Assembly: GCA_023665805.1 (NCBI GenBank)
Contig: JAMPDJ010000004.1
Location: 99,973-163,972, forward strand
Length of the DNA: 64,000 bases
Origin: Bacteroides sp.
Lineage (GTDB): Bacteria; Bacteroidota; Bacteroidia; Bacteroidales; Bacteroidaceae
Direction of reading: 5' to 3'
The notes beneath the pieces were generated by a model. It searched no databases, had not been told where the DNA came from, and saw only the letters and a list, made by a program, of their open reading frames with translations. The first letter of the stretch is position 1. Each line of letters begins with the position of its first letter. Made by a program: the position numbers and the translations under genes. Positions 10,409 through 18,412 of this stretch are shown here, piece by piece.

Positions 10409-11578
10409 ACCGTCCTCCATTGTGGTGGCAAACAGATAAACGTCACCACCCTCGCGCAGGTGCAATTTCTTTCTCAGTTCGGCCACAGTGGCAGGAAAAT
10501 TGCGAACCGTAAGATTGGCGCACGAAACATCACCGAGCATGGCACGCAGTTCTTTTTTAGCAAAGCCGCAACAACCCGTCACGACAAAGCCACGTCCCGG
10601 GAAACCGTCCACAGCCACCGCGGAGGTAAAAAGATTGCTCATGGGATGCAACTTGGCCACTCCGTATCTTTGGCACAAAGTATCCTGCAATCCGGCTTTC
10701 AATATCCCTGCATGCGGTTCATAGAGAAACTTGCCAACGACATCGTTCCCGCAATTTCCCGAAAGAACAGGACGCGCAGCCAACTTTTCCTCATACGTAC
10801 ACGTATATTCAAGGATTTCCGTTCCCGTCAGGTTCGCAACGTGATACACCGGCATGCCTTCATAAACGGACTTTTGCACCAACAGCAGTTCCTTGCACTC
10901 GCCTTTCACACAAACGACATGCACTTCGCACACGTTCCGCAACCTGGCCATGGCGGCACTGATGTCCAGCATGGGCGACAGCTTCGTGACGACATACTCG
11001 CTCGCAGCCAGCAAATCGCCCTGCAGCATGCACACGTCCGGCGTGCAATCCTCCATGGCAACCGTTTTACGTCCTGCCGTATCGCGGCGGGCCGGATCAA
11101 GATAGACAAGATCATAAGCCTTTGACCTCGCATACAAAAAGCCGATGGAATCGGAGCAAACGATGTTTATACCACGTAATCCGAGAGCAGAGAAATTGTG
11201 CTCTGCTATCCGGCACAGCTCGGCATTTCTCTCTATGTAATCAGACGCGGAGAACAAGGGAGCAATGTAACTGAAGTCTATCCCGTACCCGCCCGTGAGG
11301 TCGGCAAAGGCAGCGCGCGAGGTCTCAGGAAGCAATCTCTCCACAACGGCCCTCTTGTAGGAAGCAGCCAGTTCACTTGAACACTGTTCCATGGACAACG
11401 AGGGAGGATACCACAGCCCTTCGGTCTGCGCCCATGCCGGAAGCTTGTCCACGGCCTTCTGCCACCCCTCTATCTGTTGCAGGCACCATTTGGCATCCAC
11501 CCCGGCACCAGCACCGCGCAAGGCCAAGGTACGCACATCATCGCGCAGATGCAAGCGTATAAATTCCTCATTGGTCAT
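10373..11578 (-). CDS. SAM-dependent methyltransferase with THUMP-like domain
   Basis: 401-aa protein of a family common in Bacteroidota that pairs a Rossmann methyltransferase core with a C-terminal THUMP-like RNA-binding region. The SAM-binding loop is FADLTGGYGIDFSYIAP (about 90), the acidic end of strand 2 is YIERNAELC, and the catalytic-type loop is YLDPARRD. The C-terminal part FVVTGCCGFAKKELRAML...LRKKLHLREGGDVYLFATT fits the THUMP-like domain. The target RNA is unknown. The ATG at 11578 is chosen over an in-frame TTG at 11587. The 3' end overlaps ribF by 36 nt on the opposite strand. Confidence 0.82.
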   Translation of the reverse strand: MTNEEFIRLHLRDDVRTLALRGAGAGVDAKWCLQQIEGWQKAVDKLPAWAQTEGLWYPPSLSMEQCSSELAASYKRAVVERLLPETSRAAFADLTGGYGIDFSYIAPLFSASDYIERNAELCRIAEHNFSALGLRGINIVCSDSIGFLYARSKAYDLVYLDPARRDTAGRKTVAMEDCTPDVCMLQGDLLAASEYVVTKLSPMLDISAAMARLRNVCEVHVVCVKGECKELLLVQKSVYEGMPVYHVANLTGTEILEYTCTYEEKLAARPVLSGNCGNDVVGKFLYEPHAGILKAGLQDTLCQRYGVAKLHPMSNLFTSAVAVDGFPGRGFVVTGCCGFAKKELRAMLGDVSCANLTVRNFPATVAELRKKLHLREGGDVYLFATTMEDGSRALVRCSKHA

Positions 11579-11937
11579 AATATACAAAAACGCCTTTCGT
11601 TGTCATTCACTGTGGAGATAGCGGAAACGCCCGGCCTGTCACAGGTACGGTCAAGGTGCCAGCCTTCCGCGATGGCTGGCCGAGGCCTCAGTGAAAGCTC
11701 TGTCGAACATTCGCGAATCCGCGCCTGTATATTCGTGAATTCTCACAAGCACATACGCGAATATGCAAGGCCATCCTCACCGAAGCCCATGCATGACATG
11801 CCCGACAGCGACTTCCGACAACACAAATATACGCATAAACACCCGACCACAGGTTCCCGTACAGGCAATATCAGTCAAAAAGCGTCCTCGTGCACGCTTT
11901 TTACCGAAGCCGTGCCCCGAAAGTGTTATTAAATCAC
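11579..11937. other. intergenic region upstream of ruvB, with a palindromic repeat
   Basis: No credible gene. Around 11708-11765 it contains ATTCGCGAAT, ATTCGTGAATTC and TACGCGAATATGC, resembling the cluster at 59949-60012. In-frame codons upstream of ruvB continue here but lack family similarity and precede the likely promoter. Confidence 0.6.
11708..11765. repeat. ATTCGTGAATTC-type palindromic repeat, copy A
   Basis: Contains ATTCGCGAAT, TATTCGTGAATTCTC and ACGCGAATATGC. The order and spacing resemble the reverse complement of the cluster at 59949-60012, suggesting a dispersed family. Confidence 0.5.
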
Positions 11938-11945
11938 TATATTTG
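11938..11945 (+). promoter_or_regulatory. -7 box of ruvB
   Basis: TATATTTG matching TAnnTTTG, 9 nt before the ruvB ATG. The leader would be only a few nucleotides. Confidence 0.5.
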
Positions 11946-11954
11946 CAATCTATT

Positions 11955-12986
11955 ATGGAAGATTTTGACATAAGGCAAGAGGGACAGCTGCGAGAGAAGG
12001 ACTATGAGAATGCACTACGTCCGTTGAAGTTCAGCGACTTCAGCGGACAGATGAAAGTGGTAGAGAACCTCAGCGTCTTCGTGGAAGCAGCCAAGTACAG
12101 GGGCGAACCCCTCGACCACACATTGCTCCACGGCCCCCCGGGACTGGGCAAGACCACTCTGAGCAACATCATAGCCAATGAACTGGGTGTGGGATTCAAG
12201 CTCACGTCTGGTCCGGTATTGGACAAGCCGGGAGACTTGGCCGGAATACTGACATCACTGGAGCAGAACGACGTGCTGTTCATCGACGAGATACACCGCC
12301 TCAGCCCTGTGGTGGAGGAATACCTCTATTCCGCCATGGAGGACTACCGCATAGACATCATGATAGACAAGGGCCCGTCGGCCCGCTCCATCCAGATAGA
12401 CCTTGCCCCGTTCACCCTGGTGGGAGCCACCACGCGCAGCGGTCTGTTGACGGCTCCCTTGCGTGCACGCTTCGGCATCAACCTCCATCTGGAATACTAC
12501 GACAACCTCACGCTGCAAAAGATCATCATGCGCAGCGCCGGCATCATGGGCGTGCCCATCGAGACCAAGGCCGCCGGCGAAATTGCCGGCCGCAGCCGTG
12601 GCACTCCACGTATAGCCAACGCCCTGTTGCGCCGTGTTCGCGACTTCGCACAGGTCAAAGGCAACGGTTCCATCGACCTTTCCATAGCACGATACGCCCT
12701 GGAGGCCTTGAACATAGACCGCTATGGCCTGGACGAGATAGACAACAAGATTCTGCTCACCATCATAGACAAGTTCAAGGGAGGCCCCGTGGGCATCAAC
12801 ACCATTGCCACTGCCATAGGCGAGGACGGGGGCACGGTGGAAGAAGTCTATGAACCGTTCCTCATCAAGGAAGGCTTCATCAAACGCACGCCGCGAGGAC
12901 GAGAAGTGACGGAACTGGCCTACGAGCATCTGGGACGCACCCCGGCGTGCGGCAATGGCGGCCAGCAAGGCCTATTTGATTTCTAA
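11955..12986 (+). CDS. ruvB: Holliday junction branch migration ATPase
   Basis: Hexameric AAA+ motor that drives branch migration with RuvA. Walker A is [11 protein letters not shown] (about residue 60), Walker B is [10 protein letters not shown], sensor 1 is in VGATTRSG, and the arginine finger region is [11 protein letters not shown]. The C-terminal winged helix includes [29 protein letters not shown]. 343 aa is the usual size. The ATG at 11955 is chosen because the family N-terminus begins here and a -7 box lies just upstream; the frame extends to 11763 without similarity. ruvA and ruvC are not nearby. Confidence 0.96.
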   Translation: MEDFDIRQEGQLREKDYENALRPLKFSDFSGQMKVVENLSVFVEAAKYRGEPLDHTLLHGPPGLGKTTLSNIIANELGVGFKLTSGPVLDKPGDLAGILTSLEQNDVLFIDEIHRLSPVVEEYLYSAMEDYRIDIMIDKGPSARSIQIDLAPFTLVGATTRSGLLTAPLRARFGINLHLEYYDNLTLQKIIMRSAGIMGVPIETKAAGEIAGRSRGTPRIANALLRRVRDFAQVKGNGSIDLSIARYALEALNIDRYGLDEIDNKILLTIIDKFKGGPVGINTIATAIGEDGGTVEEVYEPFLIKEGFIKRTPRGREVTELAYEHLGRTPACGNGGQQGLFDF

Positions 12987-13008
12987 ACACATACAAGACA
13001 TATCTTTA
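12975..13008 (+). promoter_or_regulatory. possible promoter of the SpmAB-like gene
   Basis: TTTG (12975-12978), 22 nt, then TATCTTTA (13001-13008). The spacing is slightly long and the last base of the -7 box is off consensus. It overlaps the end of ruvB and ends 2 nt before the GTG start. Confidence 0.4.
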
Positions 13009-13010
13009 GC

Positions 13011-14300
13011 GTGGTTCTAAATTACATCTGGATAGCATTCTTCCTCACGGCATTCTGCATAGCGCTGTTCCGCCTCCTGTTCATGGGCGACACAACGGTG
13101 TTCCCGGCCATAATGGACAGTACGTTCGCTTCGGCCAAGACAGCCTTCGAGATTTCCCTCGGTCTGACCGGCGTATTATCCCTATGGATGGGCATAATGC
13201 AGATAGCGGAAAAAGGCGGATTGGTAAACGCGCTCAGCCGTGTACTGTCGCCATTGTTTTGCCGCCTGTTCCCTGATTTGCCCAAGAACCATCCTGCATA
13301 CGGGCACATCTTCATGAACATCAGTGCCAACATGCTCAATCTGGACAACGCCGCCACCCCATTGGGGCTGAAGGCCATGGAATCCATGCAGGAAGAAAAC
13401 GTACGGGCCAACGAGCGCAAGCAAAAGGAACTGGGACTGACACAGGAAGAGACCGACCGCCTCAATGCCACCGCCTCCAATCCCATGATCATGTTTCTGG
13501 TCCTTAACACTTCAGGCCTCACACTCATTCCGGTCAGCATCATGGTCTACCGCGCACAAATGGGAGCGGCCCAACCCACCGACATCTTCATCCCCCTCCT
13601 CCTCTCCACCACCATAGCCACACTGGGGGGCATCGTCGTCACTTCGCTGTATCAGAGAATCAACCTGTTCAATCGCACCGTCATGGGCACGCTGCTGGGA
13701 ATGTGTCTCCTGGTCAGCGGCATAGTGTGGACAAGCACGAAAATCGACCGCGAAACCATGAACCTGTGGAGCACAACGGTATCCAACGTGCTGTTGTTCT
13801 CCATAATCATCGGTTTCATCGTCTCCGGCATACGTGCCCGCATCAACGTCTACGAGGCCTTTATCACCGGTGCGAAGGGAGGTTTCGACACGGCCATACG
13901 CATCGTCCCCTATCTGGTGGCCATGCTGGTGGCCATAGGCGTGTTCCGTGCCTCCGGAGCGATGGACGTGATTATCTCCACCGTGGAATGGACCGTACGC
14001 GGCATGGGAATGGATGCCGAATTTGTGGCAGCGCTGCCAACAGCCATCATGAAACCCCTCAGCGGCTCGGGTGCCCGGGGCATGATGGTGGATGCCATGA
14101 GCACCTACGGAGCAGACAGTTTCGTGGGACGACTGAGCAGCATTTTCCAAGGAGCCACCGACACCACCTTTTATATATTGGCCGTATACTTCGGCAGCGT
14201 GGGAGTGCGACATACACGACATGCCGTGACGGCAGGCCTCATCACCGACCTGATAGGCGTAGCGGCGTCCATCTGCATAGCATACGCATTCTTCGCATAA
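13011..14300 (+). CDS. nucleoside-recognition (Gate) domain membrane protein, SpmA-SpmB fusion type
   Basis: 429-aa polytopic membrane protein combining in one chain the two Gate-domain halves that are separate SpmA and SpmB in Bacillus. The first half has MGIMQIAEKGG...MSANMLNLDNAATPLGLKAM (SpmA signature around 85-130). The second half has GAKGGFDTAIRIVPYLVAM and MKPLSGSGARGMM...DTTFYILAVYFGSVG (SpmB signature around 345-405). Substrates of this family outside sporulation are not established. The start is GTG. It lies 24 nt after ruvB and upstream of two deoxynucleoside kinases, which may be cotranscribed. Confidence 0.85.
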   Translation: MVLNYIWIAFFLTAFCIALFRLLFMGDTTVFPAIMDSTFASAKTAFEISLGLTGVLSLWMGIMQIAEKGGLVNALSRVLSPLFCRLFPDLPKNHPAYGHIFMNISANMLNLDNAATPLGLKAMESMQEENVRANERKQKELGLTQEETDRLNATASNPMIMFLVLNTSGLTLIPVSIMVYRAQMGAAQPTDIFIPLLLSTTIATLGGIVVTSLYQRINLFNRTVMGTLLGMCLLVSGIVWTSTKIDRETMNLWSTTVSNVLLFSIIIGFIVSGIRARINVYEAFITGAKGGFDTAIRIVPYLVAMLVAIGVFRASGAMDVIISTVEWTVRGMGMDAEFVAALPTAIMKPLSGSGARGMMVDAMSTYGADSFVGRLSSIFQGATDTTFYILAVYFGSVGVRHTRHAVTAGLITDLIGVAASICIAYAFFA

Positions 14301-14330
14301 AAACAAAAACAGCACTAATATCAATACACC

Positions 14331-14963
14331 GTGTTCATAGTAGTAGCAGGAAACATAGGAGCAGGCAAGACCACACTGACAGAACTTCTGGCCAAACATT
14401 ATGGCTGGGAGCCCAAACTGGAGGCCGTGACACGAAACCCATACATGGACGATTACTACAAGGACTTGCACCGTTGGAGCTTCTGCTTCGAGGTGTTTTT
14501 CCTGAAGGAGCGTTTCCGCGACCTCCTGAGTATCTCGGAAACAGACAGGGATGTCATCCAGGACCGAAGCATCTTCGAGGGCGTGCATGTCTTTGCCGCC
14601 AACAATCAGGCAATGGGCAACATGGAGCAACGCGACTACGACACTTTCATCGAACTTTTCCACCAGATGACCAGCGTGGCACGCATGCCGGACCTCATGA
14701 TATACCTGCGCGCCTCCATACCGCACCTCGTGGCCAACATACAGAAACGCGGACGGGAATACGAACAGGCCATCCCCATAGAGTATCTGCAGAACCTCAA
14801 CGACCGTTACGAGGACTTCATCCGGAACAAGTATCCTGGCCGGGTACTGGCCATAGACGTGGACAACCTTGACTTTCTGCACAGCAACGATGACTTCCGC
14901 CTCATCACCGACAAGATAGACCGTATCTTCTACAGTCTCTTCCCAGAAGACACCAACGAATAA
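14331..14963 (+). CDS. deoxynucleoside kinase, first of a tandem pair
   Basis: 210-aa kinase of the dNK/dCK/dGK family, which phosphorylates deoxynucleosides for nucleotide salvage. It begins directly with the P-loop GNIGAGKTTL, so the GTG at 14331 must be the start. The ERS-like motif is QDRSIFEGVHVFA (about 80), and the LID-type region is IQKRGREYEQAIP (about 140). It is followed by a closely related paralogue (14331 and 15006 genes share the order of all motifs), a pair usually read as deoxyguanosine and deoxyadenosine kinases. Which is which cannot be decided here. Confidence 0.9.
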   Translation: MFIVVAGNIGAGKTTLTELLAKHYGWEPKLEAVTRNPYMDDYYKDLHRWSFCFEVFFLKERFRDLLSISETDRDVIQDRSIFEGVHVFAANNQAMGNMEQRDYDTFIELFHQMTSVARMPDLMIYLRASIPHLVANIQKRGREYEQAIPIEYLQNLNDRYEDFIRNKYPGRVLAIDVDNLDFLHSNDDFRLITDKIDRIFYSLFPEDTNE

Positions 14964-15005
14964 TCATCCAAAACAACAGACAAACATACTCACTAAACCA
15001 AAGAT

Positions 15006-15620
15006 ATGCATATAGCAATAGCAGGCAACATAGGCAGCGGCAAGACCACACTGACCAACATGCTGGCCAAAAGATACGGCTGGGAACCACGTTTCGAACC
15101 CGTGGACATCAATCCATATCTGGAAGACTTCTACAAGGACATGTCCCGATGGAGCTTCAACCTACAGATCTACTTCCTCAACAAGCGATTCAAGGACGTG
15201 GTGGAGATAAGCCGCATACAGGACCACACCGTCATTCAAGACCGTACCATATTCGAGGATGCACGCATCTTTGCCCCCAACCTGCACGAGCAGGGATATA
15301 TGTCGGACCGCGACTTTGCCAACTACACCGACCTCTTCGACCTGATGATGTCCCTCGTCGGACTGCCGGACCTCATGATATACATACGCAGTTCCATACC
15401 CAATCTCATTGCCCAGATCAGCAAGCGCGGTCGCGACTACGAGCAGAGCATCCGCATAGACTACCTCAAAGGATTGAGCGACCGATACGAGGAGTGGATC
15501 AAGAACTATACAGGCCAATTGCTGATCATAGACGGAGACACATGCAAGTTCGGAGACAATCCCGATGATTTCCGCTCCGTTACCGAGGAAATTGACCAAA
15601 GGTTATTCGGACTGTTCTAA
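15006..15620 (+). CDS. deoxynucleoside kinase, second of a tandem pair
   Basis: 204-aa paralogue of the preceding kinase. The P-loop is GNIGSGKTTL, the DRS-like motif is QDRTIFEDARIFA, and the LID region is ISKRGRDYEQSIRIDY. The copies differ most after LAKRYGWEP. The gap to the upstream kinase is 42 nt and to the downstream flippase 15 nt, so all three are likely on one transcript. Confidence 0.9.
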   Translation: MHIAIAGNIGSGKTTLTNMLAKRYGWEPRFEPVDINPYLEDFYKDMSRWSFNLQIYFLNKRFKDVVEISRIQDHTVIQDRTIFEDARIFAPNLHEQGYMSDRDFANYTDLFDLMMSLVGLPDLMIYIRSSIPNLIAQISKRGRDYEQSIRIDYLKGLSDRYEEWIKNYTGQLLIIDGDTCKFGDNPDDFRSVTEEIDQRLFGLF

Positions 15621-15635
15621 CCTCTCTCCTACCTT

Positions 15636-17081
15636 ATGGCCAGCCTCAAGTCTCTTGCAAAGGACACCGCACTCTACGGCCTGTCCAGCATCGTGGGCAG
15701 GTTTCTCAACTACCTGCTGGTGCCCTTATACACTCATGTAATCAGCGCGACCAACGGTGGTTACGGCATAGTCACCAATCTCTATGCCTATGTGGCCCTG
15801 CTGATGGTACTTCTCACTTTCGGCATGGAAACATCCTTCTTCCGGTTTGCCAACAAGGAGGGTGAAGACCCCGATGCTGTTTTCACTGCTTCCATGATGG
15901 TCGTGGGCACGCTCGTGGCACTATTTCTCTGTGGCATATTCGGCTTCATCACGCCAATCAGCAATCTCCTGGGCTACGAACGACATCCCGAATACATCCT
16001 CATCATGGCATCAGTGGTGGCACTGGACGCCATGCAGGCCATACCGTTCGGCTATCTGCGATACAGGTCGCAGGCCGTGAAGTTCGTCTCGCTCAAGTTG
16101 CTGTTCATCGTAATGAACATAGGGCTGAACCTATTCTATTACGTCTACCTGGGACAGACTGATGTACTGTACGTCTTCCTGCTCAATCTCGTCTGCACGG
16201 GAGTAATAACATTCTTCTTCCTGCCGGAACTGATGCGGATACACTGGCACACCAACCGCCGCCTGCTCCGCGACATGCTCGCCTACTCATGGCCTGTACT
16301 CATACTTGGCATAGCCGGAATACTCAACCAGGCCGCGGACAAGATGATATTCCCTCTCATCTATCCCGACCGCGAACAGGGAGTGGTGGAACTGGGCATA
16401 TACGGTGCTTGCGTGAAGGTGGCCATGATCATGGCCATGATAACACAGGCCTTCCGTTATGCCTACGAACCGTTCGTCTTCTCGCAAAGCCGCGACAGGG
16501 ACAAGAACCATACCTATGCCATTGGGATGAAGTATTTCCTCATATTCACGCTGCTGGCTTTCCTCTGCGTCATGGCCTACATGCCCCTGCTGCAATACCT
16601 GGTTGGCAGCGACTATCGCGAGGGGCTTGGCGTGGTACCCATAGTCATGGCGGCCGAGATAATGATGGGGATATACTTCAATCTCTCCTTCTGGTACAAG
16701 CTCATCGACCGTACCATCTACGGTGCTTGGTTCTCGTTGGCGGGATGTGCCGTGCTGTTTACCGTGGATATCATCTTCATTCCGCAATACGGCTACACGG
16801 CCTGTGCCTGGGGCGGCTTTGCCGGCTACGGCACCGCCATGATACTGAGTTATGTAGTTGGCCAAAAGAAGAATCCCGTAGACTATCCCTTGAAAAGCAT
16901 GGCCGTGTACGTCGGCATCACACTGCTGTTCTTCTTTGTCATGCAAAGCCTTCCGCAGGAATGGCCGCCAGTTCTGCGCATGGGAATAAACACAGTACTC
17001 GTCATTGCCTTTGTGGGACATATCCTGTATCACGACCTGCCACTGCGCTCACTTCCAGTCATAGGCAGGTATTTCCGATGA
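15636..17081 (+). CDS. polysaccharide flippase (Wzx/MATE-like)
   Basis: 481-aa inner-membrane protein with about 14 hydrophobic helices of the MOP superfamily (polysaccharide biosynthesis family). These export undecaprenyl-linked oligosaccharides across the membrane. It starts with KSLAKDTALYGLSSIVGRFLNYLLVPLYT, the typical amphipathic opening of these transporters. No glycosyltransferases adjoin it, so the cargo (O-antigen, capsule or protein glycan) is unknown. Protein-glycan or A-LPS export would fit an organism with a type IX system. Confidence 0.85.
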   Translation: MASLKSLAKDTALYGLSSIVGRFLNYLLVPLYTHVISATNGGYGIVTNLYAYVALLMVLLTFGMETSFFRFANKEGEDPDAVFTASMMVVGTLVALFLCGIFGFITPISNLLGYERHPEYILIMASVVALDAMQAIPFGYLRYRSQAVKFVSLKLLFIVMNIGLNLFYYVYLGQTDVLYVFLLNLVCTGVITFFFLPELMRIHWHTNRRLLRDMLAYSWPVLILGIAGILNQAADKMIFPLIYPDREQGVVELGIYGACVKVAMIMAMITQAFRYAYEPFVFSQSRDRDKNHTYAIGMKYFLIFTLLAFLCVMAYMPLLQYLVGSDYREGLGVVPIVMAAEIMMGIYFNLSFWYKLIDRTIYGAWFSLAGCAVLFTVDIIFIPQYGYTACAWGGFAGYGTAMILSYVVGQKKNPVDYPLKSMAVYVGITLLFFFVMQSLPQEWPPVLRMGINTVLVIAFVGHILYHDLPLRSLPVIGRYFR

Positions 17082-17121
17082 CGAAGAGCCGTCAAACACA
17101 CGGTATGTTCACTTTTTTTCA

Positions 17122-17129
17122 TATCTTTG
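17122..17129 (+). promoter_or_regulatory. -7 box of the Rid-family gene
   Basis: TATCTTTG ending 4 nt before the ATG at 17134. No clear -33 box. A leaderless mRNA is implied. Confidence 0.5.
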
Positions 17130-17133
17130 TGAC

Positions 17134-18288
17134 ATGAAATACACACGATTAGACATTCGGGAACTGGCAGCCCAAGTGCAAATCTCAGCTTTCTCTCCCG
17201 CAGAAGGTACACGCGAATGGCACGCCATCCTGCACATAGAACCACGCGAGGACACCTTCACGGACCAATACGCACGCCTGTGCCAGGCAGAAGCCGCACT
17301 GATGGCCATGCCCGAGCTGAAGGGGGCAAAGACTGTCCTGAAACGATATTTTCTGTCCGACAGCACCAACCAGCGTCCTTTCATGCAATCCGCAGCCTCG
17401 CCACATTGTGCCACCTGTTACATACAGCAACCGCCGTTGGACGGCAGCAAAGTGGCGTTGTGGCTGTACCTGCAAGAAGGCACCGACATAGAATACGAGG
17501 CCGACGCCAGAGACTCCACCATAGTACGCCACAATGGTTACCGCCATATCTGGACCATGGGCATGACAGAGGCAGACGGCAACAGTTACGGACAGACCGA
17601 CAGCCTGCTGAAACAATACGACGGCCTGCTGACCGGCCATAGGGCCACAATGGCAGAGCATTGCCTGCGTACATGGTTCTTCGTCCGCGATGTGGATACC
17701 CAGTACATTGGGATGGTGGAGGCAAGACGAAAGTACTTCGACAGCATAGGTCTCACCGCATCCACACATTACATCTCCTCCACCGGCATAGGCGGCAATC
17801 CTGCCGAAACCAAGGCTCTGGTACAATTGGACGCATACGCCGTGACAGGGTTCCAGACAGAGCAGCAGCAATACCTCTATGCTCCCACGCACCTTAACCG
17901 CACAAGCGACTACGGAGTAACTTTCGAGCGCGGCACCCTTATGATATACGGAGATCGCAGACATGCCTACATTTCTGGCACGGCCAGCATTGACAACCGC
18001 GGCGAGGTAATGCATGTTGGCGACATACGCCGCCAGACTCTGCGAATGTGGGAGAACGTGGAACAGCTCCTTGCCGAGGCGGACATGACCATGGAACACT
18101 GCGCACACATCATCGTATATCTGCGCGACACTGCGGACCGTGCTGTCGTGAAAAAGATGTTCGCCGAGCGTTTTCCATCCATCCCCACCGTCATCACCCT
18201 TGCACCTGTATGTCGCCCGACATGGCTTATAGAAATGGAATGCATAGCCATACGCGAGGACAGGAACTCGGCCTATAGGGCGTTCTAA
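17134..18288 (+). CDS. Rid-family (YjgF/YER057c/UK114) protein, duplicated form
   Basis: 384-aa cytosolic protein with a C-terminal Rid domain (about 265-375: GTASIDNRGEVMHVGDIRRQTLRMWENVEQLL...MECIAI). The N-terminal half is more divergent but resembles a second Rid or chorismatase-like fold (about 15-215). Canonical RidA deaminates reactive enamines and uses an Arg near the C-terminus. Aligned from the conserved E-x-E-x-I-A end, that Arg position is occupied by Thr here, so deaminase activity is doubtful. No partner genes are obvious. FkbO/Hyg5-like chorismatase activity is an alternative but is not supported by context. Confidence 0.68.
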   Translation: MKYTRLDIRELAAQVQISAFSPAEGTREWHAILHIEPREDTFTDQYARLCQAEAALMAMPELKGAKTVLKRYFLSDSTNQRPFMQSAASPHCATCYIQQPPLDGSKVALWLYLQEGTDIEYEADARDSTIVRHNGYRHIWTMGMTEADGNSYGQTDSLLKQYDGLLTGHRATMAEHCLRTWFFVRDVDTQYIGMVEARRKYFDSIGLTASTHYISSTGIGGNPAETKALVQLDAYAVTGFQTEQQQYLYAPTHLNRTSDYGVTFERGTLMIYGDRRHAYISGTASIDNRGEVMHVGDIRRQTLRMWENVEQLLAEADMTMEHCAHIIVYLRDTADRAVVKKMFAERFPSIPTVITLAPVCRPTWLIEMECIAIREDRNSAYRAF

Positions 18289-18412
18289 GCTCCCTTGCAC
18301 GCGAAGGATGCCACTGGAGCAAACACGCATACACAATATAATATACATATATTATTTACCCGGCCGTCCATTCCCTCAGGCACCGGCGGCCGCCTTAACA
18401 ACCATATTACCC

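Noticed and set aside
13703..14872. 389-codon plus-strand frame overlapping the same two genes
   Set aside because: Out-of-frame shadow with many Arg/His residues and no similarity to known families.
13512..14882. 456-codon minus-strand frame across the SpmAB-like and first kinase genes
   Set aside because: Both plus-strand genes have strong family motifs; the antisense product is His/Tyr/Val-rich without any domain.
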